Positions 9,908 through 20,324 of a stretch of DNA of 64,000 nt are shown in pieces. The notes below the pieces were generated by a model. The model was given only the letters and a program-made list of their open reading frames with translations, did not search any database and had not been told where the DNA came from. This DNA comes from Adineta steineri (lineage: Eukaryota > Rotifera > Eurotatoria > Adinetida > Adinetidae). Each line of letters opens with the position of its first letter. Positions within the stretch are counted from its first letter, which is position 1. The stretch covers positions 124,001 through 188,000 of the forward strand of contig CAJNOI010000028.1 of assembly GCA_905250115.1 (NCBI GenBank), written 5' to 3'. Both the position numbers and the translations under genes were made by a program.

Positions 9908-12900
9908 ATGTCTGTCGCAACAAATTTTGAAAATCAATCGCATGACTCAAAAAATATATACAGTACTTTATTAATTGAATTGGAAAAAGCACGTCATCAG
10001 TTTCCCAGCGAATTTCCGGAACAGATTGATGTATTGGAAACTGTTGATGATAATGTTAATACCCAATGGGAAGAACGCTTGCGAGAAGCAAAAGAAGGTT
10101 ACAATGGAGCACGGATTGTACTGATTCCCTATTATCTGGGTCATTCTCATTGGATTGGAATCGTACTAGAATTCGAAGCCAACGAAGAAATTAAACGGGC
10201 TGAATTTATTGATCCAGTAAAAGGATCGCAATTTAATCCTGGTACATTGCAGAAACGATTTGCTAAAATTTATTCAAATACTATTTTATTGTCAAAAAAT
10301 CTTCAAAAACATGATGATTACAAACAAAGTGCAACAGTAACTGTCCACAATTTGATCGAAGCAACGAAACTCGTTCGTTCCAGAGATGAAACATCAATGT
10401 CTACAGATCTTCCATATTATCAAACATCCCATGGTCAAATTACAAATATCTCGACATCCATGCTGGTTCAAGGTAATCATTCAGAACTTTATCCTTCTAA
10501 GTATTTATCAAGTGGAGAGTGCGATATACTATCTTATAAGGGATCTTTAGATACCTCAGTGAAAGTACCAACATCAGAGCAACCGATCACATCATATGAA
10601 AATTCATTTATAAATATAGTTTCTGAAACGAAAGGAGAATTCACGGATGTAGACGACAAAGAACCTTCAGAAAACGAGTTATATGAAGAATTAAAAAGGA
10701 AGTTGCAAGATGGTTTATTCGCGTATGACATTCAGAATCAAAACGAATTAGAACAACGTATCAAGGATAAGAAAGAAGAGATTCAGTCATTAGCAAGTGA
10801 AGGGAAACAGCAGAGTGTAAAAAAACGAAAACAGTCATTATCAGAACTTGAAGAACTTCAGTCGTTAGTTGTCAAAATTAAAGTTCTACAACCTCTCCAG
10901 TCAGATGATTCGGATGAATTATTAAAAAAAGAGTTGAGAGATGGATTAGACGGATATGATCTTAAAGATACAGAAGAGCTGAAACAACGAATAATACAGA
11001 AAAAGCAAGAAATTCAGTCGTTGGAAAAGGAGAAAAAATATAAAATAGCGCAAAAGCGAAAAGATTCTTTATTAGAACTCGAACAACTTCAATTGTTAGC
11101 TGACAAAATTAAGCATACTGAAACTGTTACACCGGCTGAACCTAGTAAACTTATTATACCTTCACCAAATGTAATGACAGAGCAAGTTGTTATCAACGAC
11201 TCGAGTGTTGGAGAATGTCCAGTGACAGAAGAAAATGTTAAAAACCTCTATAGTGACTTTTTCTCAATACCACTGTGTGCTGAACGATCTATCATCAGCC
11301 TTTTGTTTTATGTTTCTCTCAAATTAGTTCGCAAACCCATTGTTGATGATCATAGTATCGACGTGCCTGTTGATATAGAAACAGCAATATCAAAAGAATT
11401 AGAATGTTTGGATAATAGAGTAAAATTAGAAGAAATAGAATTCTTAAAAGTCTGTTATTCGTCAAAAGAAGCTACTGCGAATGTAAAAAATGGAAACTGG
11501 AAAGATGTATCCACTTTAATGAAAAAAATGCTCAAGGAGGTTCGTCCACTTGATATACAAGAATTGTTTCGACTCGTTGATAAAACTAACGATGCAGCAG
11601 ATTTAATAAAGAATAAGGATCTGATGCTTTTTCTAGGGGGAACAGGGTCGGGAAAGTCCACTACTATTCATTTTCTCTCTGGTTCTAAAATGATTGAGCA
11701 AGAAATAGCGGGGCTCAATCATATTGCTCCTAGCGAAATACGTAATCATCAGTTGTTAAAGATAACAACTACGCCGTTTACTGAATCTGAAACTCGATAT
11801 ATAATACCTGTAACAGTCAATTTTAAAGACGTTGGTGCATTTGCTGATGGCAGTATTATTTTGTGTGATAGTCCTGGCTTTGAAGATACTAGTGGGGCAG
11901 AAGTAGATATAGCAAACGGACTCGGCATTGTTAAAGCTATCAAAGGATGTAAAAGTGTGAAACCTATCATTTTGAATAGTTCTAAAAGCATAGGTGATAA
12001 ATGTGAAGGTTTAAAGAAATTAACTTATGTATTAGTGGGAATGATTCCCAACATTCAAGACCATATCAAAGCTTTTTCTTATATATTTACGAAATATACT
12101 CAGAAAGAGGGAAAGACAATTCATGCATATTTAGTGGACATCAATAACAAATTAAAGGATGAAGAAAAATCAGATATCAGTTATACAATTGTCTTGAAAG
12201 ATATGCTAATTAAAACGAGAAAGGATCCTCTAGTCTTAGATCCGATTAATGACAATCCTGGAGAAATTCTTGATGAACTAGCAGGAGGAAATTTCATCTC
12301 TCATCCGGAAGAAGTTTTTCGATTTTCCATCACAGAAAAGTCCAAAACTGTCGTACATGAACAAGTACGACGAGACCAATCAACTATTTTGTCTGCAATA
12401 AAACGTAGTGAATATGAGTTTATAAAGTATAAACTTGATCGACTGAAACGTTTGAGTAAATTGCTTGATCAAGAATATATCGAGCGAATCTACCAGGAAT
12501 GTGTTCGAGATGTAAATAAACATCTCTCGGATGAATATCAGGAAGGTACTTCTGCAATTACTCGATCTATTATGAATCAAATAATTTTGAATGATGAAGA
12601 TATTGAACAATATCAAACACGAATTAAACATGCTAAGGCTGCAGAAGAATTAAGAAAGGAACATTTAGGAAAGGATACTGTTCACAATAGTGCGTTTATC
12701 CAGTATTTGAATCGACAAATCGATCTTATGCTTGACAGTTTAAAAGAGAAAGATATCAGTGATCCATCTGTGAAAACTAGTTTAGATAAAATTAAACGTC
12801 TTTCGAACTCGTTTCACGATCTCGATTGTAAGAAATATCAAACTATTCGTCAACTATTCGCCGACAGAGTTGAGCTGGTCATTAACACTTTTAAAAAATC

Positions 12901-15900
12901 AGTCTTGTCTAATGATTTCGATGCGACTGCTAGAGATCTAACCAAGCTATTTGATGCAATAACCATTTTACAAGGTCATTTGGAGAGTACAGATTTAGAA
13001 ATGAAATATGTCGAATCGAAAAATTATTTTATTAATTATTTAAATGACTCTACCGATAAATTAAATCTTATATTTAATCAAGAGAAATTAGAAAAAAATG
13101 ATATAGATAGTTTAAATAGTTGTGTGTGTATGTTAAAATCGGCTGATCAAACATTTGTTCTTCAACCACACATTTCAAAAGAAGTGATTACTAAAATTTA
13201 TGATAGTTTAATATTCAAAATTGTAAATTATGCTGAAGGAATTATTAAGAAAATAAATACAGAGCTTAAGAATGAAAATGCCTTTCATACCTTGGAAAAA
13301 TACATGACAGAATTAGATTCAATTCGGACAATTTCTATAATTGAATTAAGAACTACTCCTGTATACTGTAGTACGTTAGAAAAGTTAATTGCATATGTAC
13401 ACGAAGCCCGAAGAGTTATTGAAGAACAATTAAGAATATTATTTCGGCGAGAAGGAAAAGTTAATTACGATATATTAATCAAATGTCACTCTAGTTTAAA
13501 AAGTGCTGAATGGCTAGAGAAGTATCGAAGTGGAGTCTACTCAGATGTGGTAAATAATGTCGAACAACAATTGATTCAACATGTCAAAGCACTGCAAGAA
13601 TCTGTTATGGAAGCCAATCTAGATCTTGATAATGTCGATAAAATTGAGCTGGCATATAAATTAGTATCAGAAATTAATGAAATGAAATCTATTGAAAAGC
13701 TTGTGATTGATGTAAGTGAATGTATCAATGAAGTAAATTCGTGGTTTATGAGTGTAACAAATGACGTATTTACAATTATTAAAAATACATTTAATATCGA
13801 AAAATGGAAAGAACAAGGATGTCAGACATTAGATTTTATTAAGATTGAAAAAGCATTCTCATATTTAGGGGTTTGCAAGAAAATCCGTCTTTTATTTAAA
13901 AGTGAGTGTATGTCTGTATCGAATAGTTTAGAAGAATTTATAAGATATTACAGTAATTTTATCCAGAATGAAATGGAAAATTATTTTGAAAGTATAAAAC
14001 AGTTTAAAGGTGAAAATAAAGAAGAGGTCTTTGAGAAAGCTCGATTATTTGCTCGCCGTCTACGAGAATTATCAGAAATCAAATCAACATACTCTCGTAT
14101 CTTTTCTTGTTTTTCAAATAAAACAGTTATGGAAGAATGGCAAAATGAATTATCTAATTATGTAACCGAACTAGCCGAGGAAATGAAAAAATTTAGTGTT
14201 TTCCAACGAACTGAATCATTAAGTACGAGTTTGATAATTGCAAAAGCTTTAAGTAAATTAGATATTTTTTTAAGTAATAAAAAATATATTAATATCTATA
14301 ATACATATCAAGATAAATTTCTTCTCCAGACAAGTGATATTAATAAACGAGTAATAAAGGCGATAAAAAAAACTGATTATGAACAAGTTGCTATTGAGAT
14401 GACAGCATTACAGTCATTGACTGATATAGGAGAGCATTTTTTTCAACAAACTAAGCGATCATTAACTGTAGGTTTAGATAATTTGATAGAAGAAACAAAA
14501 AGTCAAGCGATTATGCTTGGAAATAATATTGAAAAAGAAGAAATTAAATTAATTATTGACAATTGTAAACGATTGCAAAACGCGAAACAGTTTGTCTCAA
14601 ATTACCTTACTAAGCCGGAGTCGATAAATAAATGTATAGAAGAAGTTAAGAATTTGATTGAAGAACGAATAAAACAATTTTTAGAAGGTGTCGAAGCGCT
14701 TGTCACGATCAACAATTTCTCTCAAGCAGATAAGAAAATCGATTTAATTATAGTAGTAGGTAATTTATTAAAAAGTGATTGTATAATAGATGTGTCCGGA
14801 CAGATTGAAAAACTTAAAAAATGTCTAAATGATGTCGTTTTAATCGACGTAGTTAAGAAGTATTCCGAGATGGATATAAGCGGATATACGCTAAATCCAC
14901 CGAAAGATATCTTTGCTAAATTTGGAGAAATGAACAATACGAATCCGATCTATCATCGAGCACTGGATGACATCAAAAAAGCAATTTTTGATAAAATGCG
15001 AGAGGAATTAAGAAATGCAAAATTAGCACGACCACTAAATCCTGAAAACATATATATAAGAAATTTTGAATCAGCAGTCAAACATCTGCCAGGTACAATG
15101 ACAAATGCTCTTGAAATCGAATTAAAACATTGTACAGATGATATAGATCGACTTATTCGAGACAATGAGACAAATTCAGATAAAGCATTTAAGAGTGGAG
15201 ATTTAAAAGAGATCAAAGCAGTCCTTGAAGAATATAAGACAACACCTGGTATGCAGTCTTATGTAAACAAAGGTCGAGATATTGTTCTAAAACAGACACA
15301 AGAAATAGCGTCTAAAATAAGCCACTGTTTTGAAAAAAACGATATCGTACAAGCATTAGATGAGGTCAAAAAACTATATGATTACAAAGTCGAATTGGAT
15401 AATATTGTTGTTGAAATCAGAGAGATATGTTCAGAAGTACGATTACGTATAAAAAGTGCATTTCAAAACGCACTTAATTATTTTATGGGTCGATTTTTAA
15501 ATTCAAAGATTTCAGTTGTTACTAACGAAGTAATCGATGATGCAGAGAAAAGTTTTATATGTTTAATCGAATTTATGAAGTTTGAATATGAACATAGAGG
15601 TCAATCTATTGTCACGAATATGCTACCAGAAAATTTTAAAGAGAATGTGGCTATAATAATTAAACGGATTCCAGAATATTTCAATGAACATCAGAAAAAA
15701 TATAAAGATGCGCTAGATGAACTGGATGTGACTTCTCTGAAAGAGTCTTTGGACAGAACACGGCAGTGGGATTCTTTATTTACTAAAATGAAAGTTTATG
15801 ATAGCATGCATAGCACTAATGATCCATCGATGAATACAATAGTTAAGGCGGTCACAGAAGTGATATTGTATCCACAAATGCAAGAAGTAGTTGCTGATAA

Positions 15901-18900
15901 AATTCAAGAACTAAGAAATGAATTAGTTAGTCAAGAATTGATTAATAAAGATACAAAAGAATATGAAAAGCAAAGGAATGAATTCTATAAAAAACTTAAT
16001 GAAAAATTTTTGATATTGAACAAAGCTAAAATATTTGATAATTATAACATCAATATTAATGTCAATAAACTTGAGCAAGAATGTCTAGAATCACTAAAGA
16101 AAAAAATCACAGATATTTGTTCTTTTCTTGACATTTTCGTTGAAAAGTTTTTGTCAGATTTTAACTCGATAGAACCGGATTACAAAAAATTTACTTTGTA
16201 CTACAATAATTTAGTGTCATTCGACGAAGAAATGAAAGTAAAAGACTTTGAGATTTGTAACAGAATCGAACAGATTGAAGAAAGAATTTTTAAGAAGATC
16301 CATTCGTGGGAAAATGTAATCCAAAGTGGAACAACAATTGATAACATTGCAAGCAGTTTGATAAATATTAAGCGTGCTTCCAGAGACATAGTACCGTTCA
16401 GAAAGAGAATAGATGAACGAATAGATAAAGCAATAAATCATTATAAAAGTATTAGAAAGGAATCTGGAGATATTGGAAAACTAGGTACGATTTTAAATCT
16501 AGATAAAACTGGTATAGGTCAAAGTATTATTTCCGAGCATAAGGCTTTCGAAGGTTATGCACGATCAATATTTAATGAGAAAACTCAACGACATGGAATA
16601 GATTATGTGCTTAGCAATTTAAGAGGCGATCTCATTGATAAAGATCAACTGAAAAAAAGATACGATGAGTTCCATAATCTCTATAAAGATTTAATTGAAG
16701 AAAACTTAAAAACTAAACTAGAGTTACAGAAATTGATTTCTAATATCAAACTAATCGCAGGAAACATCAAACAAACATCGGATACTTTCGAATGGGATGC
16801 AGGTATAAGAACAAAAATTCCAAAATTAGCTGCTCATATATTTGCCTTATGGACACTTCAAAATGCTACTCATTACTTTGAAGCTGACGACGTCGGAAAT
16901 AGAGATGCATATCTCCTTCAGCCTCATGCAGCTCAAATCATTTCTATATTTCGTATGTTAGGTATCGGTGATGAGAAAGAAGAATTGAAAAATAATTTGG
17001 TTCAGATAAGAACAGGTGAAGGAAAGTCTGTAACATTAGGAGTAATAGCTTGTATACTTGCACTACTGGGGTTCGATGTGTGTTGTACATGTTATAGTGA
17101 ATATCTAAGTCAGAGAGATTATACATCGTTTTTAGTGTTGTTCGATTCGTTAGGATTAGTGCAGTATATTCGTTACGGTACCTTTAATCGATTATGTGAG
17201 GATGTGATTAATGAGAACGGTGTTGTTCGAGAAACAATAGAACAGTTAGTTTCTAGCAATTTAAATGTGGCCATAAAAAATAGTCAACAAATAAAACGCT
17301 CGAAAATATTATTAATTGATGAAGTTGACGTTTTCTTCAGTAAAGATTTCTATGGTAATATCTATACACCAGCAGCTAGTTTACGGGATCCAACGATAAC
17401 GTCATTAGTTAATTTTATTTGGACACATAGAAAGTCCAAATTGAATTTAAGTAAAGTAAAAACTTCATCAGAATATACAGCCTGTTGTACCCGATTTCCA
17501 AATTGGGAGTCATTGATCCAAGAAGCTATCAAAGATATGCTTTTCGATATCAACAATTTTGAGTCTCATGGTTATATTGTTAACCAAGGTCAGATTGGAT
17601 ATAAAGAGCAGGATAATATTATGTACAACGTTGTTTATGGTTATAAGACTTTGTTCGCGTATTACTATGAATATGAAAACGAAAATATAAAGGAAAACAT
17701 TTTAGAAGAAAATATATCTATTAAAATCAAATGTGGTAGTTTTTCATATGCTGAAATACCACCTGAGTTTAGGTTTATTATGGGTGTTACAGGGACTCTT
17801 GAAACTTTAAGTGACCCGGAAAAAGGAATCGTGAAAAATGTCTATAAAATCGGTACAAATACATATACTCCCTCTGTATTTGGTAAAAACAACTTGTCAT
17901 TTACAGAAAAGGATGATATTAAGATTGAGAATAGGGATGATTATTTTAATGTCATAAGAAAAGAAATTGATGATCGATTAGTAGGAAAGTCATCTGAGAA
18001 GCGTGCTGTTCTAGTATTTTTTGAATCCAAACAGAAGTTGAAGGAGTTTTATGAATCAAAAGCCTTAGAGCCGATCAAAGAATGTGTTACCTATTTGACC
18101 GAAGAACTAGAAGAAGAAGAGAAAGAGAGTTTAATTAAACGTGCGACTACATCTGGCCAGATAACATTATTTACCAGAACTTTTGGTAGGGGAACAGATT
18201 TCATATGCCATGATCAAAACGTCTTAGCAAGTGGCGGTGCTCATGTTATTCAAACATTCCTTTCTGAAGAAATATCAGAAGAAGTACAAATAAAAGGTAG
18301 AACTGCACGACAGGGTGATAACGGTTCATATAGTATGATTTTGCTCGAGAGTGATTTAGAAAAATTTCTAATACAGAAAGATAACATTGAGGATGTCAAG
18401 AAAGGTAAAGGAATTCTAGTTCGTATTGCCGATAAACTGACTGCGAATAAAACATATGATACAGTTTACGATCTTCTTAATTGCAAACGGACTGATTTAT
18501 TTAAAACACAGTATACAGCGGATACGAAATATGTTGAATTAGCTAAAGAAAGACATGTCATTGCAAAAAAATTCTTAGCAAGTCTTGCTGATGGTGATAT
18601 GAAATCAGTAACTACATTTTTGATTGAAGAGAACAAAGGAGTAGAAGAAGTCCCCAGTTCTCGAACTGTTTGTCTCATGGATGCAACTGGTTCAATGAGC
18701 CATTTATTGCATAAATGTAAAAATACAGTTAACATTATGTTTGAACGAGCATCTGAAATTCTAAAAGATAATAACATCAAAGCAGATTCGTTTCAAATTC
18801 AGTTTGTTGTGTATCGAAATTATAATAGTACAGAAGATAAGATCCTCCAGAGTTCTCCTTGGGAAATAAAACCAGATAATTTGCGTGCTTTTATGAATAC

Positions 18901-19366
18901 CATTGAAGTTGACGGAGGCTGGGGTAACGAAGCTATCGAAATTGGTTTATGGCATGCCAATAAAGAAAATGAGCGAGAGAATATTACTCAAGTGATTTTG
19001 ATAGGTGACGCACCTCCAAATACGGAAGTCGAAGTGAAAAATAAAAGAGCGAAAAACGGAGAAAATTACTGGCAACAAACTAAATTTGCTCAATCAACCT
19101 ATTATGAGGATGAGTTAGCAAAATTAATATCGAATAATATTCCAGTACATGCATTTTATGTAGAAAAGAATGCAGAAGCAACTTTTCGCGCAATAGCTAC
19201 TAAAACAGAAGGACGTTGTGAGGAGTTAGATATCAATTCTGACTCAGGTGCGGAGATGTTGGCAGATTTGGTCACAGAAGAAGTTCTCCGAAACATCGGA
19301 GGTGATACACGAGGAAACGAACTTGTAGATGCCTATAGAAAGAAATTTAATAAACTTTTTCAATAA
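9908..19366 (+). CDS. Giant intronless GTPase / coiled-coil / SecA-motor / vWA protein
   Basis: One uninterrupted frame of 3,152 residues; ATG 9908 is chosen over an in-frame TTG 30 bp upstream, and an in-frame stop lies at 9836. Domains in order: residues ~60-165, a degenerate cysteine-protease-like block (HW at 81, EFIDP); two tandem ~75-residue charged repeats (about 256-410); a GTPase/ATPase-type domain with P-loop GGTGSGKST (577-585) and DxxG-type DSPG (654-657); about 1,700 residues of mostly charged helical sequence; a SecA-like DEAD motor with RTGEGKS (Walker A, ~2368-2374), LIDEVD (2469-2474), GVTGT (~2626-2630) and GRTARQGD (~2797-2804); then a vWA domain with MIDAS DATGSMS (2925-2931) and GDAPPN. 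SecA is the bacterial preprotein translocase ATPase; here no secretion signal or partner is seen, so the motor probably does something else. Intronless among intron-rich genes, and beside a telomere-like array: probable horizontal acquisition or spread by mobile DNA. Confidence 0.85.
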   Translation: MSVATNFENQSHDSKNIYSTLLIELEKARHQFPSEFPEQIDVLETVDDNVNTQWEERLREAKEGYNGARIVLIPYYLGHSHWIGIVLEFEANEEIKRAEFIDPVKGSQFNPGTLQKRFAKIYSNTILLSKNLQKHDDYKQSATVTVHNLIEATKLVRSRDETSMSTDLPYYQTSHGQITNISTSMLVQGNHSELYPSKYLSSGECDILSYKGSLDTSVKVPTSEQPITSYENSFINIVSETKGEFTDVDDKEPSENELYEELKRKLQDGLFAYDIQNQNELEQRIKDKKEEIQSLASEGKQQSVKKRKQSLSELEELQSLVVKIKVLQPLQSDDSDELLKKELRDGLDGYDLKDTEELKQRIIQKKQEIQSLEKEKKYKIAQKRKDSLLELEQLQLLADKIKHTETVTPAEPSKLIIPSPNVMTEQVVINDSSVGECPVTEENVKNLYSDFFSIPLCAERSIISLLFYVSLKLVRKPIVDDHSIDVPVDIETAISKELECLDNRVKLEEIEFLKVCYSSKEATANVKNGNWKDVSTLMKKMLKEVRPLDIQELFRLVDKTNDAADLIKNKDLMLFLGGTGSGKSTTIHFLSGSKMIEQEIAGLNHIAPSEIRNHQLLKITTTPFTESETRYIIPVTVNFKDVGAFADGSIILCDSPGFEDTSGAEVDIANGLGIVKAIKGCKSVKPIILNSSKSIGDKCEGLKKLTYVLVGMIPNIQDHIKAFSYIFTKYTQKEGKTIHAYLVDINNKLKDEEKSDISYTIVLKDMLIKTRKDPLVLDPINDNPGEILDELAGGNFISHPEEVFRFSITEKSKTVVHEQVRRDQSTILSAIKRSEYEFIKYKLDRLKRLSKLLDQEYIERIYQECVRDVNKHLSDEYQEGTSAITRSIMNQIILNDEDIEQYQTRIKHAKAAEELRKEHLGKDTVHNSAFIQYLNRQIDLMLDSLKEKDISDPSVKTSLDKIKRLSNSFHDLDCKKYQTIRQLFADRVELVINTFKKSVLSNDFDATARDLTKLFDAITILQGHLESTDLEMKYVESKNYFINYLNDSTDKLNLIFNQEKLEKNDIDSLNSCVCMLKSADQTFVLQPHISKEVITKIYDSLIFKIVNYAEGIIKKINTELKNENAFHTLEKYMTELDSIRTISIIELRTTPVYCSTLEKLIAYVHEARRVIEEQLRILFRREGKVNYDILIKCHSSLKSAEWLEKYRSGVYSDVVNNVEQQLIQHVKALQESVMEANLDLDNVDKIELAYKLVSEINEMKSIEKLVIDVSECINEVNSWFMSVTNDVFTIIKNTFNIEKWKEQGCQTLDFIKIEKAFSYLGVCKKIRLLFKSECMSVSNSLEEFIRYYSNFIQNEMENYFESIKQFKGENKEEVFEKARLFARRLRELSEIKSTYSRIFSCFSNKTVMEEWQNELSNYVTELAEEMKKFSVFQRTESLSTSLIIAKALSKLDIFLSNKKYINIYNTYQDKFLLQTSDINKRVIKAIKKTDYEQVAIEMTALQSLTDIGEHFFQQTKRSLTVGLDNLIEETKSQAIMLGNNIEKEEIKLIIDNCKRLQNAKQFVSNYLTKPESINKCIEEVKNLIEERIKQFLEGVEALVTINNFSQADKKIDLIIVVGNLLKSDCIIDVSGQIEKLKKCLNDVVLIDVVKKYSEMDISGYTLNPPKDIFAKFGEMNNTNPIYHRALDDIKKAIFDKMREELRNAKLARPLNPENIYIRNFESAVKHLPGTMTNALEIELKHCTDDIDRLIRDNETNSDKAFKSGDLKEIKAVLEEYKTTPGMQSYVNKGRDIVLKQTQEIASKISHCFEKNDIVQALDEVKKLYDYKVELDNIVVEIREICSEVRLRIKSAFQNALNYFMGRFLNSKISVVTNEVIDDAEKSFICLIEFMKFEYEHRGQSIVTNMLPENFKENVAIIIKRIPEYFNEHQKKYKDALDELDVTSLKESLDRTRQWDSLFTKMKVYDSMHSTNDPSMNTIVKAVTEVILYPQMQEVVADKIQELRNELVSQELINKDTKEYEKQRNEFYKKLNEKFLILNKAKIFDNYNININVNKLEQECLESLKKKITDICSFLDIFVEKFLSDFNSIEPDYKKFTLYYNNLVSFDEEMKVKDFEICNRIEQIEERIFKKIHSWENVIQSGTTIDNIASSLINIKRASRDIVPFRKRIDERIDKAINHYKSIRKESGDIGKLGTILNLDKTGIGQSIISEHKAFEGYARSIFNEKTQRHGIDYVLSNLRGDLIDKDQLKKRYDEFHNLYKDLIEENLKTKLELQKLISNIKLIAGNIKQTSDTFEWDAGIRTKIPKLAAHIFALWTLQNATHYFEADDVGNRDAYLLQPHAAQIISIFRMLGIGDEKEELKNNLVQIRTGEGKSVTLGVIACILALLGFDVCCTCYSEYLSQRDYTSFLVLFDSLGLVQYIRYGTFNRLCEDVINENGVVRETIEQLVSSNLNVAIKNSQQIKRSKILLIDEVDVFFSKDFYGNIYTPAASLRDPTITSLVNFIWTHRKSKLNLSKVKTSSEYTACCTRFPNWESLIQEAIKDMLFDINNFESHGYIVNQGQIGYKEQDNIMYNVVYGYKTLFAYYYEYENENIKENILEENISIKIKCGSFSYAEIPPEFRFIMGVTGTLETLSDPEKGIVKNVYKIGTNTYTPSVFGKNNLSFTEKDDIKIENRDDYFNVIRKEIDDRLVGKSSEKRAVLVFFESKQKLKEFYESKALEPIKECVTYLTEELEEEEKESLIKRATTSGQITLFTRTFGRGTDFICHDQNVLASGGAHVIQTFLSEEISEEVQIKGRTARQGDNGSYSMILLESDLEKFLIQKDNIEDVKKGKGILVRIADKLTANKTYDTVYDLLNCKRTDLFKTQYTADTKYVELAKERHVIAKKFLASLADGDMKSVTTFLIEENKGVEEVPSSRTVCLMDATGSMSHLLHKCKNTVNIMFERASEILKDNNIKADSFQIQFVVYRNYNSTEDKILQSSPWEIKPDNLRAFMNTIEVDGGWGNEAIEIGLWHANKENERENITQVILIGDAPPNTEVEVKNKRAKNGENYWQQTKFAQSTYYEDELAKLISNNIPVHAFYVEKNAEATFRAIATKTEGRCEELDINSDSGAEMLADLVTEEVLRNIGGDTRGNELVDAYRKKFNKLFQ
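10670..11130 (+). repeat. Two tandem ~75-residue repeats inside the giant protein
   Basis: Repeat 1 (about 10677-10890) and repeat 2 (about 10912-11125) share E-L-x-x-x-L-[QR]-D-G-L-x-x-Y-D, then EL-[EK]-QRI-x-x-K-[KQ]-[EQ]-EIQSL, then KRK-x-SL-x-ELE-x-LQ-x-L. Both are predicted helical hairpins by composition. They are diverged enough to be an old internal duplication. Confidence 0.8.
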
Positions 19367-20324
19367 GAAAGTCTTAGTAATAAAATCAACTAAAGTTATA
19401 TGCTACTTTTTTCTAATCATCAAACTCTATGATAAATACTTACAGTTGCTCTGTATCGTTGTGTACTTCCATTGATTTTTGCTTTTGTCTATCTTTTGTT
19501 GTATTCTCAGACATCATATAAATGTACACCTGGTTGTTTTTTCAATGTCAGTATGCATTTTTTTATGTTTATGGAATTTTATTACCCTTTCTTTTATGTA
19601 ATTCATTATTTTTTTATATGAAATACTCTCTTCTATGATTGTCGTCTTAATCTACTTCATTTATAATCTTGAATAAATGCTTTTCATTAAAACATTGGAT
19701 TTCAAATAATCTTCATTGTTGAACAGATTTTCCTGTATTACGTTTATATATTCTATGGACTTCGGGATATTTCGTAAGTTTCAAAGATAGATAAGAATTC
19801 GTTTTTATGGGAATGCAAGTTGATTCTTAAAAGCTAAGCAAAACTATATTTATTTTATCAAAACAACTTCTGTGAATAATGACAAAAGTGAATGCTTTCT
19901 AAGTTACTATGAATACCTACATGAAGATCCAACACAGCAAAAGTAATTGAAAACAAATGATATTTTGTAGGTTGCATTCAACAAAAACTAGCTTATCAGT
20001 AAACAATGAGCGATATCTAAAATTTGACTGTTATACTTTCATCAATATGCCCTACATAGTTTTAAAAGCAACACGATCTTTGCATTTTGTTTCATCTTGT
20101 AATCAAAAAGTGAATTCATCATTTCATTTTTCTGTACTTTGCTTCTACCGTTTGTGTTCAATGATGGGTGCGAGTGCGTATGTTGAAATTAGATATACAC
20201 CCATACCCATACTCACCAACACCCACACCCCACCCACCCTCAATTTGAATATTATATAAAAATCATTGATCTGTTTTATTAAAAAAAAGAATATCTATAT
20301 ATCTATTTATTTCATTCATCAAAT
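19367..20324. other. AT-rich spacer, end of the accessory domain
   Basis: 3' flank of the giant gene and downstream flank of MRRF. Only a telomere-like inverted repeat (20164-20242) is recognised. A 100-codon frame across that repeat is not supported. Confidence 0.6.
20164..20242. repeat. Telomere-like inverted repeat, copy 5
   Basis: GATGGGTGCGAGTGCG on the left, a ~17-bp AT-rich spacer, then ACACCCATACCCATACTCACC and CACCCACACCCCACCCACCC-type units ending in CACCCTCAA. It is the rightmost copy in the window and marks the edge between the repeat-rich and gene-dense parts. Confidence 0.75.

Noticed and set aside
2464-20242. True chromosome end inside the window
   Set aside because: The clusters are short, degenerate and inverted and are followed by unique sequence on both sides, so they are interstitial.
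19957-20259. 100-codon frame before MRRF
   Set aside because: It runs through the telomere-like repeat and has no motif.
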